The notes beneath the pieces are model-generated. The model saw nothing but the letters and a program-made list of their open reading frames with translations. It was not told the DNA's origin and did not search any database. DNA of 64,000 nt, taken from contig DATNFO010000018.1 in NCBI GenBank assembly GCA_035606355.1, positions 248,001-312,000 on the forward strand, written 5' to 3'. Every line of letters starts with the position of its first letter. The first letter of the stretch is position 1. The translations under genes were made by a program, and so were the position numbers. This stretch comes from Sulfopaludibacter sp035606355 (GTDB taxonomy: Bacteria > Acidobacteriota > Terriglobia > Bryobacterales > Bryobacteraceae). Positions 54,876-63,781 of the stretch are shown here, piece by piece.

Positions 54876-54896
54876 GCTGGTATCAGCGGGGAGGAA

Positions 54897-55334
54897 ATGG
54901 CCGGCTATCTCGATCAATACGGCGCCGGCGATGAGCGGCGCGCCAAAATTTTCAAGAGTATCGCCATTGCCGTCGCGGTGCTCGTATTCGTAGGCGGCCC
55001 CCTCTTTTTTATATTTCACAACTACCGGCAGGAGCGGCAGGTGAAGCAATTCTTTCACCTGCTTGCCGCTCATGACTACAAAGGCGCCTACGCCCTGTGG
55101 GGTTGCACGGACGCCAAGCCCTGCACAGGATACTCCATGCAGGCTTTCATGGACGATTGGGGGCCTCAAAAGGCCGATCCCTCGAACATGAGCATCACGC
55201 GCAGCCGGTCGTGCGGCTCCGGCGTCATTCTGACAGTGCATTTCGGCAAGGACCGGGAAGAGAAGCTCTGGGTGCAGCGAGACGATTTGACGATCGGATT
55301 TTCTCCGCTGCCGGGTTGTCCCGCACCGCGCTGA
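54897..55334 (+). CDS. Membrane-anchored protein of unknown function
   Basis: 145 residues with GGAGG 4 bp ahead. An N-terminal polar part, one helix ('KSIAIAVAVLVFVGGPLFFIF') and a compact C-terminal domain with 'KQFFHLLAAHDYKGAYALWGCTDAKPCTGYSMQAFMDDWG', resembling single-pass DUF4878-like (NTF2-fold) envelope proteins. Four Cys may pair. It lies 21 bp past skp on the same strand, so it probably belongs with that envelope gene. Confidence 0.6.
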   Translation: MAGYLDQYGAGDERRAKIFKSIAIAVAVLVFVGGPLFFIFHNYRQERQVKQFFHLLAAHDYKGAYALWGCTDAKPCTGYSMQAFMDDWGPQKADPSNMSITRSRSCGSGVILTVHFGKDREEKLWVQRDDLTIGFSPLPGCPAPR

Positions 55335-55394
55335 TAGGCACGCGTACGTTCGGGGCAGTAGAATGAAAACAGAAACGGCGAAAGAGCGAAAAGC

Positions 55395-56516
55395 ATGGGA
55401 ACTTTAGTTGCTGGTCTGGAAGGCGTCGTAGCAGGCGAAAGCGAAATTTGTTACATCGATGGGTACCAGGGTATCCTCAGCTACCGCGGCTATAACATTC
55501 ATACGCTGGCGGAACACGCCAGTTTCGAAGAGGTAATCTTCCTCCTCTGGAACGGTCACCTGCCGAAACGCGAGGAGCTCGAGAAACTTAAACACGACCT
55601 GGTCGCCGAGCGCGGCCTTCCCGCGCAAATCGTCGACTTCCTTCGCGGCGTTCCCCAAGCCGTCCCCATGGACGTCCTTCGCACCGCGGTCTCCATGCTG
55701 AGCCTCTACGATGCGGAGGCGCAGGATATGTCCGCCGAGGCCAACCACCGCAAAGCGGTGAGGCTCATGGCGAAGACCGCCACGCTCGTCACCACTTTCG
55801 ACCGTCTTCGCAAGAACAAACCCGTTCTCGAAGGCGACCCCAAGCTCGATTTTGCGGCAAACTTCCTCTACACGCTTACCGAACGCAAGCCCGATGAAGT
55901 GATGGAGCACGCTTTCGACGTGGCCCTCACGCTGCATGCCGATCACGAACTGAATGCCTCGACATTCGCCGCGCGCGTGACCGCCGCCACGTTGTCGGAC
56001 ATCTATTCATGCGTCACCAGCGGCATCGGCGCGCTGAAGGGACCGCTGCACGGCGGCGCCAACCAGGACGTAATTAAGTGGCTGCTCGATCTCGGCGATG
56101 AAGAATCGGCGGTAGAGCGCGTCAAGAACACGCTCGCCCGTAAGGTCAAGATTCCCGGCTTCGGTCATCGCGTGTACCGCACCGAAGACCCGCGCGCCAC
56201 GCACCTCCGCGTGCTTAGCGAAGAGCTCGGCAAGCGCACAGGCCATGAGAAGCTGTACCGCCTGTCCAAGCGCATGGAAGAGACCGTGAAGGATATTAAG
56301 GGTCTCAACCCGAACGTGGATTTCTATTCCGCGTCGACGTACTATTCGCTGGGAATTCCAATTGACCTGTTCACTCCCGTCTTCGCCGTCAGCCGCATGT
56401 CCGGCTGGACTGCGCATGTGCTCGAACAGTATCGCAATAACCGGCTCATCCGCCCGCGCGCCGAATACAAAGGCAACCCGGACGGCCAGACCTGGATTCC
56501 GGTAGAGAACCGGTAG
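55395..56516 (+). CDS. gltA: Citrate synthase
   Basis: 373 residues, the shorter (type I-like) bacterial citrate synthase, which condenses oxaloacetate and acetyl-CoA. Seen: 'YRGYNIHTLAEHASFEEVIFLLW', 'DVALTLHADHELNASTFAARVTAATLSDIYSCVTSGIGALKGPLHGGANQ' (two active-site His), and 'KIPGFGHRVYRTEDPRA' with the third His and the 'GHRVY' motif; the catalytic Asp is in 'NPNVDFYSASTYYSLGIP'. Cytoplasmic. It is followed 5 bp later by a small zinc-ribbon gene. Confidence 0.96.
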   Translation: MGTLVAGLEGVVAGESEICYIDGYQGILSYRGYNIHTLAEHASFEEVIFLLWNGHLPKREELEKLKHDLVAERGLPAQIVDFLRGVPQAVPMDVLRTAVSMLSLYDAEAQDMSAEANHRKAVRLMAKTATLVTTFDRLRKNKPVLEGDPKLDFAANFLYTLTERKPDEVMEHAFDVALTLHADHELNASTFAARVTAATLSDIYSCVTSGIGALKGPLHGGANQDVIKWLLDLGDEESAVERVKNTLARKVKIPGFGHRVYRTEDPRATHLRVLSEELGKRTGHEKLYRLSKRMEETVKDIKGLNPNVDFYSASTYYSLGIPIDLFTPVFAVSRMSGWTAHVLEQYRNNRLIRPRAEYKGNPDGQTWIPVENR

Positions 56517-56521
56517 GCGCC

Positions 56522-56794
56522 ATGGACGAACGCGCATACTACTCTGAAAGCCAGACCACCAAGGCCGCGACCTTGAACTGCCCGTACTGCCGTTCGCAGG
56601 AACAATACGAACTCCGCTGGATGGTCCGCAAGAAAAAGGACCGCCTCCCCGGCGGCGCCGATGAACGCGACCGGGCCAAGTTCGCCAAGGCGCAGAGTTA
56701 CATGGTGCTGCTGGACGATAAGGTGGGCTGCAAGAATCCGCGATGCCGCAGGCCATTCGAAATCTCCGGCGTCAAAACCATGGCCTTTCTTTGA
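56522..56794 (+). CDS. Small Cys-pair (zinc-ribbon-like) protein
   Basis: 90 residues. 'LNCPYCRSQEQYELRWMVRKKKDRLPGG' and 'DKVGCKNPRCRRPFEISGVKT' provide CPYC and C-x4-C pairs that could bind one zinc. No family recognised. It starts five bases after the citrate synthase stop and is very likely on the same transcript. An R3 repeat follows the stop. Confidence 0.65.
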   Translation: MDERAYYSESQTTKAATLNCPYCRSQEQYELRWMVRKKKDRLPGGADERDRAKFAKAQSYMVLLDDKVGCKNPRCRRPFEISGVKTMAFL

Positions 56795-56799
56795 TTTTA

Positions 56800-56873
56800 G
56801 GACGCAGATGAACGCAGATGAACGCGGATAAGCCCAGAGTCATCTGCGTTTATCTGCGTTCATCAGCGTCCCC
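56800..56873. repeat. R3 inverted repeat (CGCAGATGAA units), copy 2
   Basis: GGACGCAGATGAACGCAGAT plus GAACGCGGAT on the left and ATCTGCGTTTATCTGCGTTC plus ATCAGCGTCC on the right, with arms of about 30 bp around AAGCCCAGAGTC. It lies three bases before the polygalacturonase ATG. It closely matches the copy at 24674-24749. Confidence 0.9.
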
Positions 56874-56876
56874 AAA

Positions 56877-58613
56877 ATGTTCTTTCCTCGCTTTACGTTT
56901 TGCTGTTTGATTGTCTTCTGCGCAGCGGCACAGGATACCCGGACGATTTCCGAACCTCGCTTCCCGGCGGTCTGCACGGTTCTGCAGGCTCGCGTTTCCG
57001 CGGGGGCTCTGAACGAATCTTCTCTCGACACCTCCACGATCCAGAGCGCGTTGAATAGCTGCCCGGCGGGTCAGGCGGTGGAACTTGCCGTTGGCGGCGC
57101 ATCATTTCTCAGTGGCGCATCTCAGCCAAACGCGTTTATTACCGGCGCTCTCACGCTCCCGAAAGGCGTCACGCTGCTCATCGATGCCGGAGTCACCCTC
57201 TTCGCCTCGCGCAATCCGCGCGACTACGATAACTCTTCCGCGCAAACTTGCGGCACCATTACTTCGAACGGCGGCGGCTGCTCTGCCATCATCACTGCCA
57301 ATCGGGCGGATGGCGCCGGAATCATGGGCTACGGCACGATCGACGGCCGGGGCTACCTGCCGATGCTGGTAAATGGAACGCCGGGCGTCACGTGGTGGGA
57401 CCTGGCGAATCAGGCTAATACCAGCGGCGGCAGCCAGAACAATCCGCGCATGATCCAGATCAGCAACACCAACGGATTCACCCTCTACAAGATCACCCTC
57501 AAGAACTCGCCGAATTTTCACGTCGCCATGGGCACGGACCAGAACGTGACTGTGTGGGGCATCAAGATCATCACCCCATACGATGCTCGCAACACCGATG
57601 GTGCGGACCCAGGGTACTCGAGCAACGTGACCATCACGCAAAGCCACATTTCGAATGGCGACGACAATGTGGCTATCGGCGGCAACAATCAGCCCGGAGC
57701 CTCGCACATCAGCGTGGTCGACAACTGGTTCGGCGACGGACACGGTGCATCCATCGGAAGCTACACCACGTTCGGCATCGCCAACGTGCTATTCGACAAC
57801 ATCACGATCGCGGGCACGCAAGCCAACAGCAACGCCAACGGCATCCGTATCAAGAGCGATGTCAGCCGCGGTGGACTGGTCCAGCACATCACTTACTCGA
57901 ACTTCTGCATCAACAGCGTGCGGGCGGCCATCGTGCTCGACCCGTTTTATACCAGCGCGACCGGCAACCAGATCCCGTTGTACAGCGACATCACGATCCG
58001 CAATTTTCACGCGACCAGCGAGGGCACCGTGAAGTTATCGGGTCACGATGCCGCGAATCTGACGACAGCAGTCCTGGACAACGTGCAGATCGATAACATC
58101 AAACCCAGCGACGTCACGGGTCAGTATGCCTCCGTGCAACTCGGTCCCGGACCGGTCAACTTTGCGAGCATGATTAAAGGCACGGGTGTCACCGTTAGCG
58201 GGAGCGCCGGCGACGGGTCGCCCTACGCCTGTCCGGCCGCTGTTTTTTCGCCGATCGCCGGGGAACTGATTCCTGGACCTCAGCGCATCGTCCGCGGCAA
58301 ACCGCTTTCGGTTCTGGTGCAAGTGTTCGCCACCAAGACTCTCACGTATCAGTCGTACCTCACGCAGCTCAAAACTAGCCCGAATGCGACGTTCAACATG
58401 CCCGACCCCACCGGCACGGTGACCATTTACGAAGGAACTCAGGCGCTGGCATCGGTTCCCGCGGCGGCGCTCACCAGCGTGCAACTGCCGGCTCTCACCC
58501 CGGGCACGCACACCTTCACGGCCTCCTATTCCGGCGATCTTCATTACGCGCCGATCACGTTCGGCGAGTACACCGTCGAGGTGCTGCCGCAGCCAAGACG
58601 CACAGTGCGTTAA
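56877..58613 (+). CDS. Polygalacturonase-like GH28 protein with C-terminal Ig-like domain
   Basis: 578 residues with a short signal peptide (FFPRFTFCCLIVFCAAAQ). GH28 right-handed beta-helix motifs in order: 'NTDGADPGYSSNV' (about 238), 'HISNGDDNVAIGG' (Asp pair), 'WFGDGHGASIGS' (GHG) and 'NANGIRIKSD' (RIK). These hold the catalytic Asp residues that hydrolyse pectic bonds. From about 440 onward a linker and a bacterial Ig-like domain ('TGTVTIYEGTQALASVP...LTPGTHTFTASYSGDLHY') follow. Start is odd: the ATG follows an R3 repeat with no visible Shine-Dalgarno. Secreted. Confidence 0.9.
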   Translation: MFFPRFTFCCLIVFCAAAQDTRTISEPRFPAVCTVLQARVSAGALNESSLDTSTIQSALNSCPAGQAVELAVGGASFLSGASQPNAFITGALTLPKGVTLLIDAGVTLFASRNPRDYDNSSAQTCGTITSNGGGCSAIITANRADGAGIMGYGTIDGRGYLPMLVNGTPGVTWWDLANQANTSGGSQNNPRMIQISNTNGFTLYKITLKNSPNFHVAMGTDQNVTVWGIKIITPYDARNTDGADPGYSSNVTITQSHISNGDDNVAIGGNNQPGASHISVVDNWFGDGHGASIGSYTTFGIANVLFDNITIAGTQANSNANGIRIKSDVSRGGLVQHITYSNFCINSVRAAIVLDPFYTSATGNQIPLYSDITIRNFHATSEGTVKLSGHDAANLTTAVLDNVQIDNIKPSDVTGQYASVQLGPGPVNFASMIKGTGVTVSGSAGDGSPYACPAAVFSPIAGELIPGPQRIVRGKPLSVLVQVFATKTLTYQSYLTQLKTSPNATFNMPDPTGTVTIYEGTQALASVPAAALTSVQLPALTPGTHTFTASYSGDLHYAPITFGEYTVEVLPQPRRTVR

Positions 58614-59540
58614 TGTTGCACGCTGATGAGCGCCGTAGCCGGGGAAGTCTGCCCTGCGACGGTCGCCACGACCGGATAGTCGCCATCGGCGAGTGATGCC
58701 GGAATCTGGATCGCCACCTGGTACAACGCTGCGAAGCCCGGCGCAAGGGCCGCTCCAAACACCGTTGCGGGCTGCCCGCCGATGGTCACCGTTACCGGAT
58801 TTGCCGTGAGGAAGGCGCTCGCCGGAATCTTCTGTCCGTCCGGGGCGGAGGCGTGGTGGGACCGAAGCCGGTACCCCACAGGATGATCACGTCGCCCGGC
58901 TTTGCCGCCACAGTTGGCAGACCGGCAAACGTTCCGTCCTTGGGCGCGTAACTGAAGTCCTGCCGCGTCGCGACAGCATAGGTATTGTTCCAGAGGAAGA
59001 ACGCCGGCTGAACGGCTTGCACCGTCGCGGAGAACGGAAGGCTCGTACCTTGAGAATTAGTGACCACGACGTCAACTGCGCCCGCGGCGATATTCGGAAC
59101 CACGGCATTAATCTGGCCTGAACTTACAAAATAGATGTAAGCCGGCTGGCCGCCAATCGTGATCCTTTACTCCGTCCAGCGACGTAGGTAGCTGGCCATT
59201 TACGATGAACTTTTCCCACGTGTCGGTAATGGTGGATAAGTTGGACCCGTTGATCGTCATCCAGGCGCCGGGCGTAAAGCCATTTTGAAAACTTGCGCCA
59301 TTCTGCACGGACGTGATCAATGGTGCCGTGGACCCTCCGCCCGCCGCCGGGGACAAGCGAATCAGATACGCCGCGTAATCGACCGGGGACGCCTGTTCGA
59401 AGGGTGTGCCCGTCAACGGGAAATCGGTGGACTGCGTTGTGCCGGTCAGGTAAATGGAGCCATTTGCTCCCGCCGCTACGTCTGGTGCGCAGCGCCGAGT
59501 TCCGTCCACGGAGTTGCAGTTTTCTGTATTCTACAGGCTC
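58610..59540 (-). pseudogene. Decayed SBBP/TIGR03437 protein (C-terminal remnant, two frameshifts)
   Basis: Reading the minus strand from about 59540: 'NGSIYLTGTTQSTDFPLTGTPFE' (an SBBP-type blade), 'APLITSVQNGASFQNGFTPGAWMTINGSNL', a frame jump near 59166 into 'ITIGGQPAYIYFVSSGQINAVVPNIAAGAVDV', and a second jump near 58850 into 'APDGQKIPASAFLTANPVTVTIGGQPATV' with the stop at 58610. The joined pieces are one TIGR03437 domain of a larger secreted protein. The 5' end is missing beyond an in-frame stop and an R1 repeat. It could be sequencing error, but the missing N-terminus argues for decay. Confidence 0.85.
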
Positions 59541-59558
59541 GCCCGGCTCGATCCCCGG

Positions 59559-59670
59559 CACCTTTTACCGCTCCCTCACGGTCACGGCTCCGTATGTAGT
59601 TGATTCTGCTAACGGAGCCGCGACCGTGAGGCGAATGGAGTGCACGAGAGCGACAGCCGGATTTTTTCAC
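59559..59670 (-). repeat. R1 dispersed element, copy 5 in reverse orientation
   Basis: Arm 59559-59593 (CACCTTTTACCGCTCCC... to ...CGGCTCCGT), loop ATGTAGTTGATTCTGCTA (the reverse complement of the usual loop), arm 59612-59630, then the flank GCGAATGGAGTGCACGAGAG...CCGGATTTTTTCACA. The loop and flank show this copy points the other way from the rest. Confidence 0.88.
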
Positions 59671-59676
59671 AGTCCC

Positions 59677-59706
59677 GCCTGCAACCGGTCTGGAGACCGG
59701 TCGCTA
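59677..59706. repeat. R2 palindrome at the stop of the MlaF-like gene
   Basis: GCCTGCAACCGGTCTGGAGA plus CCGGTCGCTA. It abuts the TAG (59707-59709) of the minus-strand ABC gene and matches the arms at 53173 and 53291. It may serve as that gene's terminator. Confidence 0.85.
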
Positions 59707-60462
59707 CTAGACCACTTGATCCATAGCCAGGAATTCCTGAATGTGCGGATGCGGCGATTCCTTCAACCCGGCCGTCGGGCCGAAATAAATTACCCCGCCA
59801 TCGTACAGAAACACGACCCGGTCCGCCACCTTGTACATCAGGTCGAGGTCGTGAGTCACTACGACGCTCGTCAGGTTGAGTTGCTTCTTCAAGCGGAGCA
59901 TGAGGTCGCCCAGATGGCCGCTCATGATTGGGTCTACCATGGTGGTCGGTTCATCGTACAGAATGCACTGCGGCTGTGCGGCCAGCGCCCGCGCGATCGC
60001 CACGGCTCGCTTGTACCCCGTGGAAAGATCCGCCGGGTACGCATCCCGGTGCTCAGCGATGTCTACCATGTGCAGCAGCCCGTTCACTACATCCTCTTTG
60101 TTCTTGGCGTCGTAGTCCTCGCGTAACTCCAATGAAAAGAGAATGTTCTCGGCGACAGTTAAAGAATCGAATAATGCCCCGGACTGGAATACCATGGTGA
60201 CTTTTTTGCGAATCCGGCGCAGTTCCGCCTCCGGGAAGTCCGTGATATCTTCATGCGCGACGATCACGCGTCCGCTGTCCGGCTTGAGAAACCCCATGAT
60301 GTGCGACAGCGTGACGCTTTTGCCCACGCCGCTACGCCCGATGATCGCCACTGTCTCGCCGGCGTCCACATGAAAGTTGGAATCGACTAAAACCGGCCGG
60401 TCGAACGTCTTATAAACGTGCCGGAATTCTATGTAATGCGGGAAGGGATCAGCTTGCGCCAT
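59707..60462 (-). CDS. MlaF-like ABC transporter ATP-binding protein
   Basis: 251 residues. Walker A 'IGRSGVGKSVTL' (about 42-48), Q-loop 'MVFQSGALFDSLTVAENILF', signature 'DLSTGYKRAVAIARALA', Walker B 'CILYDEPTTMVDPI' and 'VVVTHDLDLMYKVADRV'. The 'FQSGALFDSLTV' and 'P.T..DP' features match the MlaF/Ttg2A (phospholipid-transport) group. In the usual Mla system it works with MlaE and MlaD; none lies beside it. The mobA start of this operon overlaps its own start by 14 bases. Role as lipid transport ATPase is inferred from family. Confidence 0.9.
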   Translation of the reverse strand: MAQADPFPHYIEFRHVYKTFDRPVLVDSNFHVDAGETVAIIGRSGVGKSVTLSHIMGFLKPDSGRVIVAHEDITDFPEAELRRIRKKVTMVFQSGALFDSLTVAENILFSLELREDYDAKNKEDVVNGLLHMVDIAEHRDAYPADLSTGYKRAVAIARALAAQPQCILYDEPTTMVDPIMSGHLGDLMLRLKKQLNLTSVVVTHDLDLMYKVADRVVFLYDGGVIYFGPTAGLKESPHPHIQEFLAMDQVV

Positions 60463-60985
60463 GTCCGGCCCATTCCTCGGGAGTGTTAACGTTCTGAAAA
60501 TGCACGGCTTCTCCCACTCGCCACACGGTAACCGGCAGGCCTTCGAACGCCGCCGTCACTTTGCGCCGGCCCGCGGCGAACGCTGTTTCGAGCCCGCTCA
60601 ACGTTTCGAGGCCATAGACCGCGCACAGCGGTTCCATGCGGCCCTCCGGCCCTTCGGGAACCAGAATTCCACCCGTCCACGCATCCAGCAGTTGTTTCAG
60701 AAAATCGCTGCAAACCCTTGGCATATCACAAGCTACTATCAGATTCGCATCGGCCTGAGAGTGGCTGAGCGCGGTGACGATGCCGCCCAGCGGACCTTCG
60801 CCCGGCCAGAGATCCGCGATCACCGGAAAGCCCAGCACCCGGTACCGCTCGGGGTCGCCGACCAGGGTCGCGGAACCGGCAGCCGCGCGCACTGCATCGG
60901 CCACCCCGGCGCCCATCAGCAGCGCCTTGTCGCGGCCCATGCGAGTGCTTCCCCCGCCGGCCAGCACGTATCCCGCCCGCGTCAC
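60449..60985 (-). CDS. mobA: Molybdenum cofactor guanylyltransferase
   Basis: 178 residues from GTG at 60985. MobA adds GMP to molybdopterin. 'GYVLAGGGSTRMGRDKALL' (about 5-23) is the nucleotidyltransferase signature; 'LWPGEGPLGGIVTALSHS', 'LIVACDMPRVCSDFL' with the catalytic Asp, and 'GRMEPLCAVYG' follow. Slightly short but within range. Its end overlaps the MlaF-like start by 14 bases on the same strand, so the two are cotranscribed; I see no functional link. It could also be a MobA-like (CTP/other) transferase. Confidence 0.88.
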   Translation of the reverse strand: MTRAGYVLAGGGSTRMGRDKALLMGAGVADAVRAAAGSATLVGDPERYRVLGFPVIADLWPGEGPLGGIVTALSHSQADANLIVACDMPRVCSDFLKQLLDAWTGGILVPEGPEGRMEPLCAVYGLETLSGLETAFAAGRRKVTAAFEGLPVTVWRVGEAVHFQNVNTPEEWAGHGAS

Positions 60986-61062
60986 GTAGAAATGATACCA
61001 TCGGCATTTGCTCCTCCTTTCGCATTCGCTCGCAGGCTACCGTACAATGGAGTCACAACATT

Positions 61063-61827
61063 TTGAGTCGATTTTGTTTTAGAATAGTCGCCGTAGCCGG
61101 ATTGGCATCGGCAGTGTGGGCCGGCGGTCCGGACCAGACGCCGAGGCACATCACGAGCGTCGTAAGGAGCGATCCCCACACCGGGAAGCTGGTACGCACT
61201 GTGGTCGTAACGCCCAAAGTCGTCGCCGAGCGCGCGGTCCCCGAGACCGTCGTCGCCGCGCGCCCTGCCGGCGAGCCTGCCGGCGATGCAGCCGCCGCTC
61301 CCGCGACCTCGGCCGATACGGGAATCGATCAGCTCGTGCAGAACGCCGCGGCACAGCATCAATTGCCCGCCGAACTCATCCACTCCGTAATGAAAGTGGA
61401 AAGCAATTTCAATCCCTATGCCATCTCGCCCAAAGGCGCGCTCGGCCTGATGCAGCTCATTCCCGAAACCGCGCGGCGATTCGGCGTCTCCAACGTGTTC
61501 AACCCCGCCGAAAACATACAGGGCGGAGCAAAGTATCTGAAGTATTTGATGGATCTGTATAACGGCGATTTTGCGCTGACTCTGGCTGCGTACAACGCCG
61601 GCGAAGCCGCCGTGGCCAAGTACGGCGGCATTCCGCCCTATGCCGAAACGCGCAGCTACGTGCAGCAGGTATACCGGGAGTTCCAAAAATCGGTAGCCGC
61701 GCAGCCCAGGCCCGCGTCTAAACAACAGCCTCCGGCACAGCAGCCGGTAGCCGCGGTTCCCGAAGGGCCCGCGCACATTCAGGAAGTAGTAGCGCCGGAC
61801 GGCACCGTCCGGTACGTATCACGATAG
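61063..61827 (+). CDS. Lytic transglycosylase (SLT domain)
   Basis: 254 residues from TTG at 61063, with a signal peptide (FRIVAVAGLASAVWA). A Val/Ala-rich linker precedes the SLT domain: 'LPAELIHSVMKVESNFNPYAISPKGALGLMQLIPETARRFGV' (catalytic Glu in 'VESNFN', about 110), 'NPAENIQGGAKYLKYLMDLY', 'LTLAAYNAGEAAVAKYGGIPPYAETRSYVQQV'. It cleaves peptidoglycan glycan strands to anhydro-muropeptides. A proline/glutamine-rich tail follows. It lies 9 bp before the amidase gene, so the two cell-wall hydrolases form an operon. Confidence 0.93.
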   Translation: MSRFCFRIVAVAGLASAVWAGGPDQTPRHITSVVRSDPHTGKLVRTVVVTPKVVAERAVPETVVAARPAGEPAGDAAAAPATSADTGIDQLVQNAAAQHQLPAELIHSVMKVESNFNPYAISPKGALGLMQLIPETARRFGVSNVFNPAENIQGGAKYLKYLMDLYNGDFALTLAAYNAGEAAVAKYGGIPPYAETRSYVQQVYREFQKSVAAQPRPASKQQPPAQQPVAAVPEGPAHIQEVVAPDGTVRYVSR

Positions 61828-61836
61828 GCCCTTTTT

Positions 61837-63285
61837 ATGAAATTTGCCGCCGCGCTCACGGTCTTCACAGCAATTCTTGCAGCCCAGACGGAGCGCGCGC
61901 CGCAACATGCCGTCACGGCCATCCGCCACTGGTCGCTGGCCGAAACTACCCGCATTGCGATTGAAGTTTCCGGCGAATTCAAATACCGCACGGACCGCCT
62001 CCACAACCCCGAGCGCATCTATTTCGATATTGTCGACGCGCGCATGCGCCTCGACGGGCGCCGCTTCTACGCGGATACGTTCAACGACAAGATCGTGCAG
62101 AAGGTGCGCGCGGCGGAAACCAGTCCCGGCATCACGCGCATCGTGCTTGACCTTACCGGTCCGGTGGAAGTTTCCACGTCTCAGCTCACCAATCCGAACC
62201 GCCTCATGATCGAATTGCGCGCAAGCGCCGCTTCCACGATTCCCACTGAGACTCCGGCGGCCGTTGCGACGGCCTCGCCGAAACTGACGCCTCCTCCCGT
62301 TGCCAAGCCGGAGCTGAGCGTGCCGCCCGTAAAATCGCCCCCGCCGATCAAGGCCGAGGTTCCGGAACAGACGGTCACGGCGGAGCCGTCCCACACGCAG
62401 CTCTCTGAAAGCGTCAAGCCCCCGTCGCCTCCGGCGGTCAAGCCTGAGCCCGTCGCTCCTCCAGCCGCGACCCCGGCGAATCCAACTGCTCCCGCTGCGG
62501 CAGCCACTGCGCCTGCGCCTTCCGGAGTCGGAAAGCCCGCCCGGCGCGCCGCCGATGGCCAAACTTCGCTGGTGCGCGCCCTGGGGCTGAAGCTGAATCG
62601 CGTGGTGATCGATCCCGGACACGGCGGCCATGACGAAGGCACGCATGGAGTTCGCGGCCTGCTGGAAAAGGACCTGGTGCTTGACGTCGCTCTCCGGCTC
62701 GGCAAGCTGATTCAGGATCGGATGGGCGCCGAAGTCATCTACACGCGCAACGACGATACCTTCATTCCGCTGCAGCGCCGCACCGAAATCGCCAATGAGA
62801 GCAAGGCCGATCTTTTCCTCTCCATTCACGCCAACAGCTCGCCCGTGCCACGAATCGCGGGAGTCGAATCCTACTACCTGAACTTCACCGAATCCAAGGA
62901 AGCTCTGGAATTGGCGGCGCGCGAGAACGCCACCAGCCAGAAGAGCGTTTTCGATCTCCACGACATCATTCAGAAGATCACCCTGCATGACAAAGCGGAA
63001 GAGTCCAAGGATTTCGCGGGAAAGATGCAATCGGCGCTGTATGCGTTCTCCGCGCGAAATTTTCCAAGTGAAAAGAATCGCGGGGTCAAGAAGGCCCCCT
63101 TTGTCGTATTGATCGGAGCGAATATGCCGAGCGTGCTCGCCGAGGTCGGATTCCTTAGCAATACACGCGAAGAATCTCTGCTGAAACGCAGCGATTATCG
63201 GGACAAACTCGCCGAAGCGCTCTATCGCGGCATCTCCCGCTACGCCGATAGCTTGAGCCATTTCCAAATGGCCGAAATGCAGTAA
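61837..63285 (+). CDS. N-acetylmuramoyl-L-alanine amidase (AMIN + Amidase_3)
   Basis: 482 residues. Signal peptide (FAAALTVFTAILAAQ); an AMIN domain (about 25-125: 'IRHWSLAETTRIAIEVSGEFKYRTDRL', 'RIVLDLTGPVEV') for septal targeting; a Pro/Ala linker (about 125-225); then Amidase_3: 'VVIDPGHGGHDEGTHG' (zinc His), 'VIYTRNDDTFIPLQRRTEIANESKADLFLSIHANSS' (second His), and 'VLAEVGFLSNTREE' with the catalytic Glu. It removes peptide stems at division. Cotranscribed with the lytic transglycosylase 9 bp upstream. Confidence 0.95.
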   Translation: MKFAAALTVFTAILAAQTERAPQHAVTAIRHWSLAETTRIAIEVSGEFKYRTDRLHNPERIYFDIVDARMRLDGRRFYADTFNDKIVQKVRAAETSPGITRIVLDLTGPVEVSTSQLTNPNRLMIELRASAASTIPTETPAAVATASPKLTPPPVAKPELSVPPVKSPPPIKAEVPEQTVTAEPSHTQLSESVKPPSPPAVKPEPVAPPAATPANPTAPAAAATAPAPSGVGKPARRAADGQTSLVRALGLKLNRVVIDPGHGGHDEGTHGVRGLLEKDLVLDVALRLGKLIQDRMGAEVIYTRNDDTFIPLQRRTEIANESKADLFLSIHANSSPVPRIAGVESYYLNFTESKEALELAARENATSQKSVFDLHDIIQKITLHDKAEESKDFAGKMQSALYAFSARNFPSEKNRGVKKAPFVVLIGANMPSVLAEVGFLSNTREESLLKRSDYRDKLAEALYRGISRYADSLSHFQMAEMQ

Positions 63286-63418
63286 GCGCGCTCCCACGCG
63301 CCTCAATAGCCACTGTGAGATCCCTGACACGCAACGGAAGCTCCCTGTATAGGTGCGGGGGCTGAGTTTGCCATACTGGCTTTAGGAGGGAATCCTCATT
63401 CGCAGCTCAGGAGCAGGA

Positions 63419-63670
63419 ATGGAAGTTGATCCGCGTCCGAACTCTGAAGCCGAGACGGAACCAAGAGGCACAGGCGCGTCCGCCGATGCTGCCCGCCGTG
63501 CCGAAGCAGTGGTCCCACGGTGCCCGAATTGCGGTTGGCAGGATGTCCGGGCATCGCGATCCCGCAGCGCGCTAGGCGTTGCTCTGGCCCTGTTTTCCAT
63601 CGCCCCGTTCCGCTGCCGCAGTTGCAGTCACCGTTTCTACCGCTTTCATAAAAAAGCGCGCGCACTCTAA
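63419..63670 (+). CDS. Small zinc-ribbon/membrane protein
   Basis: 83 residues from ATG at 63419 (CAGGAG upstream). 'VPRCPNCGWQDVRAS' and 'FRCRSCSHRFYRF' form two CxxC pairs of a zinc ribbon, flanking a short hydrophobic helix ('ALGVALALFSIAPF'). No family assigned; such small ribbon proteins are common near envelope genes. It may be cytoplasmic with one membrane-dipping helix. Confidence 0.65.
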   Translation: MEVDPRPNSEAETEPRGTGASADAARRAEAVVPRCPNCGWQDVRASRSRSALGVALALFSIAPFRCRSCSHRFYRFHKKARAL

Positions 63671-63781
63671 CCCGCACTCGCCCCCCGGTCCCCACAAACT
63701 ACCCGCGTACCCTCCCATTTGGGGGGAATTGTCCCGAGGCCTGCAACAACGGAGAATAGAGCTTAATATCCCGGCAAACCG

